Origin: CAYFNK01 sp964393215
GTDB taxonomy: Archaea; Nanobdellota; Nanobdellia; SCGC-AAA011-G17; PNOQ01
Assembly: GCA_964393215.1 (NCBI GenBank)
Contig: CAYMSW010000001.1
Span: 8,095 to 72,094, forward strand
Direction of reading: 5' to 3'
Length of the DNA stretch: 64,000 nt
Shown here: piece by piece, positions 14,877 through 23,591 of the stretch
How positions within the stretch are numbered: the first letter of the stretch is position 1
How the letters are laid out: each line of letters opens with the position of its first letter
Made by a program: the position numbers and the translations under genes
The notes under the pieces: generated by a model
Database searches by the model: none
Seen by the model: only the letters and a program-made list of their open reading frames with translations
Told to the model about the DNA's origin: nothing

Positions 14877-16337
14877 ATGAAAATAGAAGACAAAGCTATG
14901 GATTTGGCAAAAAGAAGAGGTTTCATTTGGGGACCAAGTCCAAATATATATCACGGAGGAGTTTCAGGTTTCTATGATTGGGGACCATTAGGAAAACTTC
15001 TAAAAAATAAAATAGAAAACATAATCAGAAAAGGATTTCTTTATCACAGTTTTTGGGAAGTAGAGTGTCCAACAATAATGCCTGGAAAAGTTTGGGAAGC
15101 ATCAGGACATTTAGATGGATTTGTAGATCCAGTAGTTAAATGTAAAAAATGTGAATCTGCATTCAGAGTTGATAACCTAATAAAAGAAAAATATCCAAAT
15201 GAAAATGTTGATGGACTTACATTCACTCAACTAAAAAAACTAATTGAAAAAAAGAAAGTTAAATGCCCCTCGTGCAAAGGAAACTTGGGAGAAGTAGAAT
15301 CCTATAACCTAATGATGCGAACAACAATAGGTTTGAATCAAGAAGCATATCTAAGGCCAGAGACAGCAACAACAACCTACTTACTATTTCCAGAATATTA
15401 CAGATTTTTCAGAACAAAAATGCCATTTGGAGTTTTTCAAATAGGAAAAGCATATAGAAATGAAATCTCACCAAGGCAAGGAGTTTTCAGAACAAGAGAA
15501 TTTACACAAGCAGAAGGACAAATGTTCTTACTAAAGGAGCACTTCAATAAATTTGAAAAGTTTGATGAAGAAAAAAACGAAGTTCTACCACTGCTCCCAT
15601 ACAAAAAGAAACTACAAAAAGTAAAGCTAAAAGATGCAGTAACAAAGAAAATATTCAAAAAGAAATCTTACGCATGGACAGTCTATGCAGCATACGACAT
15701 TGTAACTAAAATAGGATTCCCAAGCAATAAAATAAGAATTAGACAACACAATCCGAAAGAACTAGCACATTACGCTGAAGATGCATGGGACATAGAAATT
15801 AAAACAGAAAGATTCGGCTGGTTCGAAATCTGTGGAGTGCATGACAGAAAAGACTATGATCTAAAAAGACATGCAGAACATTCTAAAACAAAATTCGCAG
15901 TTGGAAATGAAACACCAAACATTCTAGAAATAGCATTTGGAATAGAAAGGCCAACATACTGCTTACTAGAAGAATCTCTAAGGGGAGACAAAAAAAGAGA
16001 TTGGCTATATTTCCCACCGGGAGTAGCACCAATCGATGTAGCAATATTCCCTCTAGTAAAGAAAGACAACTTACCAAAACTAGCTAAAGAAATCTTCGAA
16101 GACTTAGATAAGGAATTCGTTTGCATTTATGATGAATCAGGAAGCATAGGAAGAAGATACAGAAGAATGGATGAAATAGGAACAACACTATGTATAACAA
16201 TAGATCACGATAGCTTAGAAGACAATTCAGTAACTCTAAGAGAAGTTTCAACAATGAAACAAATAAGAGTAGATGTCAAAGAATTAAAGGATACTGTAAG
16301 GAATATACTCTATAACGGCCTAAAATTTGGTAAATAA
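14877..16337 (+). CDS. glyS: Glycyl-tRNA synthetase (archaeal/eukaryotic alpha2 type)
   Basis: Charges tRNA-Gly. Class II catalytic core: N-terminal FIWGPSPNIYHGGVSGFYDWGP, motif 2 FRTREFTQAEGQMF, and motif 3 IAFGIERPTYCLLEE. A CxxC pair before and after residue 100 (KCKKCESAF, KCPSCKG) forms a zinc-binding insert. The C-terminal anticodon-binding domain is complete. I chose ATG 14877 (MKIEDKAMDLAKRRG) because the upstream in-frame ATG at 14835 overlaps dph2 and adds 14 non-conserved residues. Length 486 residues. Confidence 0.95.
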   Translation: MKIEDKAMDLAKRRGFIWGPSPNIYHGGVSGFYDWGPLGKLLKNKIENIIRKGFLYHSFWEVECPTIMPGKVWEASGHLDGFVDPVVKCKKCESAFRVDNLIKEKYPNENVDGLTFTQLKKLIEKKKVKCPSCKGNLGEVESYNLMMRTTIGLNQEAYLRPETATTTYLLFPEYYRFFRTKMPFGVFQIGKAYRNEISPRQGVFRTREFTQAEGQMFLLKEHFNKFEKFDEEKNEVLPLLPYKKKLQKVKLKDAVTKKIFKKKSYAWTVYAAYDIVTKIGFPSNKIRIRQHNPKELAHYAEDAWDIEIKTERFGWFEICGVHDRKDYDLKRHAEHSKTKFAVGNETPNILEIAFGIERPTYCLLEESLRGDKKRDWLYFPPGVAPIDVAIFPLVKKDNLPKLAKEIFEDLDKEFVCIYDESGSIGRRYRRMDEIGTTLCITIDHDSLEDNSVTLREVSTMKQIRVDVKELKDTVRNILYNGLKFGK

Positions 16338-16404
16338 TTCTATCATAAAGCTTATATATGAAATAATTAACTATTGTTAAAACCATTTTTCTAAAAAGCT
16401 TTTT

Positions 16405-16410
16405 AGGAGG
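16405..16410 (+). promoter_or_regulatory. Strong Shine-Dalgarno (AGGAGG) before dsbA-like gene
   Basis: A consensus AGGAGG lies 8 nt before ATG 16419. Most genes here lack such a site, so this marks the gene for efficient, leadered translation. Confidence 0.7.
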
Positions 16411-16418
16411 AATATATA

Positions 16419-17102
16419 ATGTCAGATGGTGAAATAAAAAAAGATAAAGTAACTGTAAAAAAAGCAACGTTGTGGAAAGTCGCAGTTGCAATATTGGCTG
16501 TCGTTCTAGTATTCAATTGGATGACTGGAGACGATGAAGGAACGAGTAACAATGGAGAAGCAAAACTAGCACCAACTATAAGTGCTGAAGACTACATTGA
16601 TGATGACCCAATGATTGGAGATCCAGATGCACCAATAACAATAGTGGAATTTTCTGATTTTCAGTGCTCTTTCTGTAAAAGATTTAGAACACAAACATTC
16701 GATCAATTAAAAGAAGAGTACATTGACACTGGAAAAGCAAAGTTAGTATACAGAGATTTCCCATTACATAGCATACACCCGCATGCACAAAAAGCAGCAG
16801 AAGCAGCAGAATGTGCAGAAGATCAAGGAATGTTCTGGGAGTATCATGATCTATTGTTTGAAAACCAAGGAGAATTAGCAATTGACGACTTGAAACTATA
16901 TGCAAGCAGAAGCGGATTAGACACAACACAGTTCAATGAATGTCTAGATTCTGGAAAATATGCAAGCGAAGTTGGAAAAGATCTGAGCGATGGACAGAAA
17001 GCAGGTGCAAGAGGAACGCCTTACTTTATAGTGGGCAACACAGTGCTAAGCGGTGCACAACCGTTCCAAAACTTTAAAGCTGCAATAGATGCACAGCTTT
17101 AA
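16419..17102 (+). CDS. Membrane-anchored DsbA-family thiol oxidoreductase
   Basis: Extracytoplasmic disulfide oxidoreductase/isomerase, 227 residues. A single N-terminal membrane anchor (about residues 22-42) is followed by a linker and a thioredoxin fold: FSDFQCSFCKRF with active-site CSFC at 83-86, an inserted helical domain, and the cis-proline loop GARGTPYFIVG near 200. The neighbouring gene encodes a membrane protein with a CPGC motif, a candidate redox partner. A strong ribosome-binding site precedes it. Confidence 0.92.
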   Translation: MSDGEIKKDKVTVKKATLWKVAVAILAVVLVFNWMTGDDEGTSNNGEAKLAPTISAEDYIDDDPMIGDPDAPITIVEFSDFQCSFCKRFRTQTFDQLKEEYIDTGKAKLVYRDFPLHSIHPHAQKAAEAAECAEDQGMFWEYHDLLFENQGELAIDDLKLYASRSGLDTTQFNECLDSGKYASEVGKDLSDGQKAGARGTPYFIVGNTVLSGAQPFQNFKAAIDAQL

Positions 17103-17132
17103 GTACTTCTTTTTTTCTTTTCTTTTTTGAAA

Positions 17133-17606
17133 ATGTCAAGACTAAATAACTTAAAAAGCTCAATAACAACAAAACCTTATTCATACATTTTCATAATCTC
17201 AACAATAATATACTTAGCAATAAATACCTATCTAAATCAGCTTTACATTTCCTTAGAAAACGTATTATCATACAATTTATATTTCATAGTTCCATTCATA
17301 GCATTAACATTACTTGTATCTTTGTTAGTTGGAGCAAATATTAGCTTAGCAGTAATAAAAATAAGAGAATTAAAACAAATAAGTAAAGCAAGCGGGCTTA
17401 CACTGGTAGGAACATTTGGAGGAATACTTGGTGGGGCCTGTCCCGGATGCTTCGTTGGATTATTTCCAGCATTCCTAGGTTTATTCGGAGCAACAGCAAC
17501 ATTAGGAAATCTTCCATTATATGGGATCGAAATCCAACTGATATCAGCAGGATTACTATTAATTTCACTATTCTTACTAACAAAGGATACTACGTGCAAA
17601 GTATAA
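17133..17606 (+). CDS. Four-helix membrane protein with CPGC motif, candidate DsbA partner
   Basis: A 157-residue membrane protein with four predicted helices. Between helices 2 and 3 lies GGILGGACPGCFVG, placing C103 and C106 in a Gly-rich re-entrant-like loop; another cysteine ends the protein (TTCKV). It is not recognisably DsbB or VKOR, but a membrane CxxC protein 30 bp behind a DsbA gene suggests a role in recycling DsbA. ATG 17133 is preferred over a TTG two codons upstream. The assignment is by context only. Confidence 0.6.
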   Translation: MSRLNNLKSSITTKPYSYIFIISTIIYLAINTYLNQLYISLENVLSYNLYFIVPFIALTLLVSLLVGANISLAVIKIRELKQISKASGLTLVGTFGGILGGACPGCFVGLFPAFLGLFGATATLGNLPLYGIEIQLISAGLLLISLFLLTKDTTCKV

Positions 17607-17647
17607 ACAACAAAAGTTATATAAACAAAAAATTAAAGGAGATAATT

Positions 17648-18694
17648 ATGGCAAGAGTAAAAGAGGTTGATGATAAATTATTCTTTAAAATGCTGGACAC
17701 AATAGGTGTTAGCGGTAATGAGAGAAATATTAGAAACCTAATAAAAAAAGAAATTAGACCTTATGTTGATGAAATTAGGATAGATAATCTTGGAAATCTA
17801 ATTGCTAGAAAAAAAGGACCTAAACCAAGAATAATGCTAGCAGCCCATATGGATGAAGTAGGCTTAGCAGTAAGACACATTCATAAATCAGGCAGAGTAG
17901 AAATAGAAAAAATTGGTGGAGTAGATAGTTTAACACTTCTAGGACAACAAATAAGTTTAGATTTAGGAAAGAACAATAAAATAAGAGGAGTAATTTCCTC
18001 AGAAGAACTTAGCACCGGCCAAGTAATGGAAGAAATACCAGAATTGCAACATTTATTCGTGGATACAGGATTAACAAAAAAAGAATTGATAAAGATGGGT
18101 GTGGAAAAAGGAACGCCAATAACATTTGATCCAAATTCATGCTATCTTGGAAAGAAAGACATAGTTATGAGTAAGGCAGTAGACGATAGAGCAGGATGTT
18201 TCATACTGATAGAGCTTGCAAAGAGACTCAAAAAAACAAGTGCAGAGATTTTCTACGTATTCACAGTCCAGGAAGAGATAGGTCTTTACGGAGCAAAAAC
18301 ATCTGCTTACAGTGTAGAACCTGATTGGGGCATAGGTATTGACGTTGCAGATGCTGAAGATTATGTACAAGACCCCGTCATAAAAGTCGGAGGGGGCCCA
18401 GTACTAACAATAATGGACTCAGAACTAATATCTAACAAATCAATAAATAAATGGATAGTACAATCTGCAAAAAAAATTAAAGTTCCTATACAAAAAAGCG
18501 TTAGTGTAGCAGGAACAACGGATGCAACAGACATAGCACTTTCCAGAGGCGGAGTTCCAAGCACAGTTTTAGGTGTGGCAGTAAGAAACATGCATTCCGC
18601 AGTAAGCGTAGTAAGCATGAGCGATATTGACAGAGCAGTTGCCATTCTACACGAACTTCTAAAGAACCCAAAAAAGAAAATAGAAGTCAATTAA
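17648..18694 (+). CDS. M42-family (TET) aminopeptidase
   Basis: Dinuclear-metal aminopeptidase that degrades peptides, often as a dodecameric tetrahedron. The 348 residues show AAHMDEVGL (first metal ligand His-Asp), AVDDRAGCF (bridging Asp), VQEEIGLYGAKT (catalytic Glu pair), and a C-terminal NMHSAVSV His ligand. ATG 17648 has an AAGGAG ribosome-binding site and starts the family-like MARVKEVDDKLFF; the longer in-frame extension upstream overlaps the CPGC gene and is not conserved-looking. Confidence 0.93.
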   Translation: MARVKEVDDKLFFKMLDTIGVSGNERNIRNLIKKEIRPYVDEIRIDNLGNLIARKKGPKPRIMLAAHMDEVGLAVRHIHKSGRVEIEKIGGVDSLTLLGQQISLDLGKNNKIRGVISSEELSTGQVMEEIPELQHLFVDTGLTKKELIKMGVEKGTPITFDPNSCYLGKKDIVMSKAVDDRAGCFILIELAKRLKKTSAEIFYVFTVQEEIGLYGAKTSAYSVEPDWGIGIDVADAEDYVQDPVIKVGGGPVLTIMDSELISNKSINKWIVQSAKKIKVPIQKSVSVAGTTDATDIALSRGGVPSTVLGVAVRNMHSAVSVVSMSDIDRAVAILHELLKNPKKKIEVN

Positions 18695-18704
18695 TTTTCA
18701 AAAA

Positions 18705-19811
18705 ATGGTTGAATACGATGAATTAGGACCAGAGAAGATACTAGAGGTCTACGATCCAAAAACTGGAATGAAGGGATTTACAGTAATTGACAATACTATC
18801 AGAGGCCCAGGAAAGGGAGGAATTAGAATGACTCCTTCTGTCACAGTAGATGAAGTAGCAAGATTAGCAAGAGCAATGACTTTGAAATGTGCATTGGCAG
18901 ATCTACATTTTGGTGGAGCAAAATCTGGAATTGTAGCCGATGACAGAAAAATGACCAAGAAACAAAAAAACGATATAGTTAAAGCATTTTCTGAAGCTCT
19001 AAAAGTTATTTCTCCAACTCACTACGTTGCCGCACCAGATATGAACATGGGAGAGCACGAGATGGAAGTTTTTGTAAAACAAAACGGAAATATGAATTCT
19101 GCAACAGGAAAGCCAGCACACGTATGTGTTGAACCAGGAGAAAAGTGCGGATTGCCTCATGAATATGGAAGTACCGGATTCGGTGTAGCAAAAGCAACCC
19201 TAGTTGCAATGGAACATCTAAAACTAAAACCAAAAGAAACAACAGTAGCAATAGAAGGGTTCGGAAACGTTGGAACTTTCACCATGAAACATCTAGCAGA
19301 GAAAGGAACAAAAATAATTGCAGTATCCGATTCAAAAGGAGTTATTTGCAATAAAGAAGGACTGGATTACAAAAAACTCATGAAAGTAAAAGAAGAAAAA
19401 GGAACTGTAACAAAATACAAACCAGGAAGTGTCTTACCAAACAGTAGGATTTTTAGTCTAGATGTAGATATTCTAATTCCAGGAGCATTGCCAGATGTAA
19501 TCAATGAGAAAAATTACAAAAGCATAAAGGCAAAAATATTATCCGAGGCAGCAAACATTCCAATGAAATATGAAATAGAAGAAAAGCTGCACAAAAGAGG
19601 AGTTCTCATAGTTCCAGACATAATAGCAAACGCAGGCGGAGTAATAAGCTCTTACGCAGAATATGTTGGTTATAATCCTAAGAAAATGTTCAAATTAGTT
19701 GAAAGAAAAATTATAGAAAACACAAAATTAGTACTTGAAACTGCAAAAAAGAAAAGAATTTCAACCAGAAAAGCAGCAACAGAAATAGCATTAAAGAGAA
19801 TAAAAAAATAA
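18705..19811 (+). CDS. gdhA: Glutamate dehydrogenase (Glu/Leu/Phe/Val family)
   Basis: Interconverts glutamate and 2-oxoglutarate plus ammonia with NAD(P). Visible features are the substrate-binding GPGKGGIRM and catalytic Lys in ALADLHFGGAKSGI, the AAPDMNMGEHEM segment, and the Rossmann loop IEGFGNVGTF. At 368 residues it is shorter than typical archaeal GDH (about 415), with a shortened N-terminus. It lies 10 bp behind the M42 peptidase, which fits a peptide/amino-acid catabolism pair. Confidence 0.9.
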   Translation: MVEYDELGPEKILEVYDPKTGMKGFTVIDNTIRGPGKGGIRMTPSVTVDEVARLARAMTLKCALADLHFGGAKSGIVADDRKMTKKQKNDIVKAFSEALKVISPTHYVAAPDMNMGEHEMEVFVKQNGNMNSATGKPAHVCVEPGEKCGLPHEYGSTGFGVAKATLVAMEHLKLKPKETTVAIEGFGNVGTFTMKHLAEKGTKIIAVSDSKGVICNKEGLDYKKLMKVKEEKGTVTKYKPGSVLPNSRIFSLDVDILIPGALPDVINEKNYKSIKAKILSEAANIPMKYEIEEKLHKRGVLIVPDIIANAGGVISSYAEYVGYNPKKMFKLVERKIIENTKLVLETAKKKRISTRKAATEIALKRIKK

Positions 19812-19813
19812 TT

Positions 19814-19823
19814 CTTATAAATG
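19814..19823 (+). promoter_or_regulatory. TATA box upstream of alkD-like gene
   Basis: The box cttataaatg lies about 25 bp before ATG 19843, consistent with a leaderless transcript for the AlkD-FNR pair. Confidence 0.5.
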
Positions 19824-19842
19824 CCCAAAAATTCTCAATAAG

Positions 19843-20550
19843 ATGATAGCCGAACTAAGAAAGGAAATGGAAGAGTGCAGTAATGAAGAAAAAGCTAAAC
19901 TTTACCAAAGATTCTTCAAAACAGGGCCAGGACAATATGGTGAAGGAGATGTCTTCATGGGCTTAACAATGCCCGAAACAAGAGCAATATCTTCAAAATA
20001 TACTGAAATGCCAATTGAAGAAGTTCAAGAATTACTAAACTCTGAAATTCACGAACATAGAATGTCTGCACTTTTAATTGTAATTCAAAAATACAGAAAA
20101 GCTAACAAAGAAGAAAAAAGAAAGCTATACGAATTCTACCTAAAAAACATGTCAAGAATAAACAACTGGGATTTAATAGATGTAACTGCCTCTCATGTAG
20201 TTGGAGATTTCCTGTTCAATAACAAAGAAGAAAAAGAAATGTTATACAAATTAGCAAAATCTAATGATTTATGGGAAAAAAGAATATCAGTAATTTCAAC
20301 ATTCAGATTCATAAAAGAAAATGAATTCGAAGATTCAATAAATATTTCAGAAATATTGTTAAATGACAAACATGACTTAATCCATAAAGCAGTTGGTTGG
20401 ATGCTCAGAGAGATTGGAAAGAAAGATCAAGAAATTGAAGAAGAATTCCTAAGAAAATATCATAAAACAATGCCAAGAACAATGCTTAGATATTCACTAG
20501 AAAAATTCACAAAAGATAAAAAAGACTTTTACATGGGAAGAACAAAATGA
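19843..20550 (+). CDS. AlkD-like DNA alkylation repair protein (HEAT repeats)
   Basis: A 235-residue all-helical protein with the AlkD/AlkC HEAT-like repeat pattern. Typical segments are GLTMPETRAISSKY, HEHRMSALLIV, NNWDLIDVTASHVVGDFL and WEKRISVISTFRFI. Bacillus AlkD excises alkylated purines without base flipping; the Trp/Asp/Arg residues that line its DNA face are represented here by NNWD and ISVISTFRF, but exact catalytic equivalence needs alignment. Overlaps the next gene by 4 nt. Confidence 0.87.
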   Translation: MIAELRKEMEECSNEEKAKLYQRFFKTGPGQYGEGDVFMGLTMPETRAISSKYTEMPIEEVQELLNSEIHEHRMSALLIVIQKYRKANKEEKRKLYEFYLKNMSRINNWDLIDVTASHVVGDFLFNNKEEKEMLYKLAKSNDLWEKRISVISTFRFIKENEFEDSINISEILLNDKHDLIHKAVGWMLREIGKKDQEIEEEFLRKYHKTMPRTMLRYSLEKFTKDKKDFYMGRTK

Positions 20551-21194
20551 AGGCAAAAATAAAGAACATAAAACAAGAAACTCCAGAAATTAAGATATTC
20601 ACAATAGCTCTTGAAAAAGAAATAGAATTCAAACCAGGGCAGTTCATAAAATTAGTTTTACCTAAAGAAAAAATAGGAAGGCCATTCTCAGTTTCATCAA
20701 AAGGAGGAAAACATAAAGAAATACAACTAACAATAAAAATTTACGAAGATGGAACATTTACACCTAAATTGAGCGAACTAAAAAAAGGAAGCGAAGTAGA
20801 AATAGAAGGTCCATATGGTAAATTTTTCTTTGCTGACAAAACAGGAAAAGATGTAGTTCTAATTGCAGGTGGAACAGGAGTAAGTACGCTGCATTCAATT
20901 TTCAGATATATAATAGATAATAAACTAAAAAACAAAATTACTCTGCTTTACAGCGTGGGAACAAAAAAGGATTTAGCATACAAAAAAGAATTTGAAAAGG
21001 AAAAAATAGATTTCAGACCAAACTTCACCAGAGAAAAAGGTGGAAAAAGATTTGAAATGAAAGATTTTAAAGATCTAAATAAAGAGTCATTCTTCTACAT
21101 AGTCGGCCCACCTGCATTTGTAAAAGACATGATAGAAATATTGAAAAAACTAAAAATAAAAAGGGAAAACATCAAAACGGAGATGTATGGATAA
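20547..21194 (+). CDS. Ferredoxin-NADP reductase-like flavoprotein
   Basis: A 215-residue flavin reductase-type module. The N-terminal FAD domain carries GRPFSVSS (RxxS flavin-binding) and EGPYGKFFF. The NAD(P) domain has IAGGTGVSTLHSI and the C-terminal YIVGPPAFVKDM. There is no ferredoxin or iron-sulfur domain within the protein, so it must pass electrons to a separate partner. Its start overlaps the alkD-like stop (ATGA), an unexpected operon pairing. Confidence 0.85.
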   Translation: MKAKIKNIKQETPEIKIFTIALEKEIEFKPGQFIKLVLPKEKIGRPFSVSSKGGKHKEIQLTIKIYEDGTFTPKLSELKKGSEVEIEGPYGKFFFADKTGKDVVLIAGGTGVSTLHSIFRYIIDNKLKNKITLLYSVGTKKDLAYKKEFEKEKIDFRPNFTREKGGKRFEMKDFKDLNKESFFYIVGPPAFVKDMIEILKKLKIKRENIKTEMYG

Positions 21195-21196
21195 AA

Positions 21197-21328
21197 ATGC
21201 CAGACGAATACGGAAAAAGAAAATCAAAAGGTGACAAAAAAGCAAAGTCAAGGTACAATTCGAAATATAAGAAGGGCGGAAAAAGAAGAGCTGGAAAAAT
21301 AAAGGAAGATAAATTTAAATCTTCTTAA
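21197..21328 (+). CDS. Small Lys/Arg-rich protein, 43 residues
   Basis: A short open frame starts 2 bp after the flavoprotein stop: MPDEYGKRKSKGDKKAKSRY and onward, about 40% Lys+Arg, ending KFKSS. Tight spacing behind an expressed gene supports it. It is unrecognised and probably disordered and nucleic-acid-binding. The 3' end overlaps the convergent elp3 gene by 14 bp. Confidence 0.5.
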   Translation: MPDEYGKRKSKGDKKAKSRYNSKYKKGGKRRAGKIKEDKFKSS

Positions 21329-22691
21329 CCATATAAGGTCCTTCTAGAACATAACCTAGATTTCTATAATAATCTCTAACTCCAACTCCAGAAATAACAA
21401 CAATTTTATTTAGACCATTTTGTTTTGCAACTTCTTCAGCCCTTAACATAAGCTTTTTACCAAGCCCTTTATGTTGTGCTTCGACCTCTTTATCAGAACC
21501 AATCTCAACCTGTTTTCCATAAATGTGTAGTTCTCTAACTAATAAAGTCTTATCAGTAATTTCCTTTCTAAATGGTTTTCCAGGAATTCTTAGTCTCAAC
21601 AAACCAAACAAACAGTTCTCGCTTTCAAAACTAATAAAAAACTCTTTTCCACCACTAGCATTGTACTCAAGAACTTTTAATTCAGGTTCACCAACACTAT
21701 TATTTAAACCGACTTCTCTACATCTAATACACTTACATTTCAAACCCATATCTTTCATTCTATCTGCCAAAGAAGTTCTAGAATTGGATCTTATTTTCCC
21801 TGATTTTATATCTCTATGATCAAACTGTCTCATAATTCTCATAATTCTACAATATTCAGGAACGCTTTCTTTCATATTGCAAATTAAATCCAGCATATCA
21901 ATTTCGTCGTATAATTCAAACTCTCCTCTCTGATGCATAACATACAAAGGAGTGTTTTCCATTATTTGTAAAGGATAAATTTTCAACTGATCAGGTTTAA
22001 ATCCAGAATCACCGAACAATTGTTTAAACTTCTCCAAATCATTTTTAATATTAGAGCCAGGCAAACCAGGCATTATATGATAACCAACCTTAAATCCAGA
22101 GTCTTTCAACAAGCGAGTTGCCTTTTCAACATCTGCAACAGTATGGCCTCTATTAACAATTCCATAGACTTTATCATCAATTACCTGCACACCCAATTCT
22201 ACACGAGTACAACCAAATTCTAACATCTTATTTATGTGTTTTTCAAAAGCCCAATCAGGTTTTGTTTCAATACATAAAGCAACACACCGATTATCAGCAG
22301 CCTCATTTATTTTCTTAGCTTCTTCTAAATCTTTAGATTCTTTCTCATTCAAAGCATCAAAAACTTTCTTTGTGAATTCATATTGATAGTCTTCTGGATA
22401 AGCCAAAAAAGTACCACCCAAATAAATCATTTCAATTTTAGAAGTGGGATGACCCATATGTTTGAAAGCCCTCAACCTAGCTTCAATCTGTTTAGAAGGA
22501 TCATAATTCAAAGCCATAGCTCGCATTATTGCGGGGCTTCTAGTTGTATAACTATTTGGAGTATCTCCACCACCCGGACAATAGATACATCTCCCATGTG
22601 GACATTTGTAAGGCATAGTTACAACAGTCAAAGGTGTAACTCCTGACTTAGTCCTTATTGGCTTCTTAACTCCACTTGTATTCTGTGTCAT
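21315..22691 (-). CDS. elp3: Elp3-type tRNA wobble-uridine modifying enzyme (radical SAM + GNAT)
   Basis: Adds the carboxymethyl group at C5 of U34 in tRNA using acetyl-CoA and radical SAM chemistry. The cluster motif is CPHGRCIYCPGG (about residue 30). The radical SAM barrel includes TKPDWAFEKH and RVELGVQ, a zinc/RNA-binding CKCIRCREVG follows near 300, and the C-terminal GNAT domain (residues ~340-458) ends with GLGKKLMLRAEEVA and YYRNLGY. Length 458. The divergent neighbour encodes a Trm9-like methyltransferase, which would esterify the same cm5U group. Confidence 0.95.
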   Translation of the reverse strand: MTQNTSGVKKPIRTKSGVTPLTVVTMPYKCPHGRCIYCPGGGDTPNSYTTRSPAIMRAMALNYDPSKQIEARLRAFKHMGHPTSKIEMIYLGGTFLAYPEDYQYEFTKKVFDALNEKESKDLEEAKKINEAADNRCVALCIETKPDWAFEKHINKMLEFGCTRVELGVQVIDDKVYGIVNRGHTVADVEKATRLLKDSGFKVGYHIMPGLPGSNIKNDLEKFKQLFGDSGFKPDQLKIYPLQIMENTPLYVMHQRGEFELYDEIDMLDLICNMKESVPEYCRIMRIMRQFDHRDIKSGKIRSNSRTSLADRMKDMGLKCKCIRCREVGLNNSVGEPELKVLEYNASGGKEFFISFESENCLFGLLRLRIPGKPFRKEITDKTLLVRELHIYGKQVEIGSDKEVEAQHKGLGKKLMLRAEEVAKQNGLNKIVVISGVGVRDYYRNLGYVLEGPYMVKKI

Positions 22692-22741
22692 AATTTCAAG
22701 CCTAACCCAAGACTTTTAAATTCATCGAATTGAACAAAAAC

Positions 22742-23338
22742 ATGGAAAGAGACGTTTGGAATGCAATATCACCAGCATGGGATAGATTCAGAAAAAAACC
22801 CTTCCCAAAAACGGTAACAGAATTAGCAAGCAAATGGAAACCCGGGAAAGTTTTAGATCTCGGATGCGGAAATGCAAGAAATTTAGTTCCATTTTCAGAA
22901 AAAGGATTTGAATGTTATGGCGTAGATTTTAGTGAAGAGATGATTAAGCTAGCCAAAAAAAGATTAAAAGCAGAGTTCAAACTTGGAGATATTCTAGAAA
23001 TCCCTTACAAAGACGATAATTTTGATTACATAATCTGTGTAGCAGCATTCCACCACGTAAAAAAAGTTGATCAAGAAAAAGGATTGCAAGAAATTAAAAG
23101 AGTTCTAAAACCGAATGGAAAATTATACATAACTGGATGGAATAAATGGCAAAAAGGCAAATTCTTCCTAAAAAAAGAAGCAAACATTCCTTGGAAAATG
23201 AAAGACAAAACGTACGATAGATACAATTACCTATTCAACTACTTAGAACTAAAAAAACTAGTCAAGAAATCAGGATTTAATATTGAAAAAATAAGTGGTA
23301 TGTTTGGTAAAAATATTGAAGTTTTAGCTTCAAATTAA
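22742..23338 (+). CDS. Trm9-like SAM-dependent methyltransferase
   Basis: A 198-residue class I methyltransferase with VLDLGCGNARNL (motif I), YGVDFSEEMI, GDILEIPYKDDNFDYII and a family-typical FHHVKK. The N-terminal WNAISPAWDRFRKKPFP and overall architecture resemble Trm9/ABH8, which methylates cm5U34 to mcm5U34 in tRNA. Placement divergent from elp3 with a 50-bp promoter region supports that role. ATG 22742 is preferred over a TTG 12 bp upstream. A generic small-molecule methyltransferase is the alternative. Confidence 0.75.
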   Translation: MERDVWNAISPAWDRFRKKPFPKTVTELASKWKPGKVLDLGCGNARNLVPFSEKGFECYGVDFSEEMIKLAKKRLKAEFKLGDILEIPYKDDNFDYIICVAAFHHVKKVDQEKGLQEIKRVLKPNGKLYITGWNKWQKGKFFLKKEANIPWKMKDKTYDRYNYLFNYLELKKLVKKSGFNIEKISGMFGKNIEVLASN

Positions 23339-23440
23339 ACCAACTTCTACCAATCTTCCAGCCAAAACCATAGTATCGCCATCATACTCCTGTTCTGCCA
23401 ATTCCACATACCATTTTCCAATAGATTCCATTACTTCCAT
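23330..23440 (-). CDS. Candidate 36-residue acidic micro-protein
   Basis: A short open frame on the minus strand, MEVMESIGKWYVELAEQEYD and onward to VEVGLI, has a good ribosome-binding site (GAGGTGA, 23446-23452) before its ATG. It is net acidic and unrecognised. It overlaps the 3' end of the Trm9-like gene by 9 bp. Confidence 0.45.
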   Translation of the reverse strand: MEVMESIGKWYVELAEQEYDGDTMVLAGRLVEVGLI

Positions 23441-23591
23441 TTTATCACCTCGGAAATAATATGTGAAGAATTACTTAAATAGCTCACGCGCGCCCATGTC
23501 AAGATGTCAAAGAATATCTATCCATAACATCCCGTATAACAAAGCAGTCTAATTTAGACACTTTTATATATCTAAATACAAAATAAATACC

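Noticed and set aside
16376..16410. Riboswitch before the dsbA-like gene
   Set aside because: The 80-bp gap contains only an A/T-rich stretch and a Shine-Dalgarno; no conserved aptamer-like structure is visible.
23501..23516. Near-duplicate atgtcaag/atgtcaaa as a second copy of the GTTGACAC-type repeat
   Set aside because: Sequence differs, spacing differs, and there is no adjacent endonuclease; similarity is likely chance.
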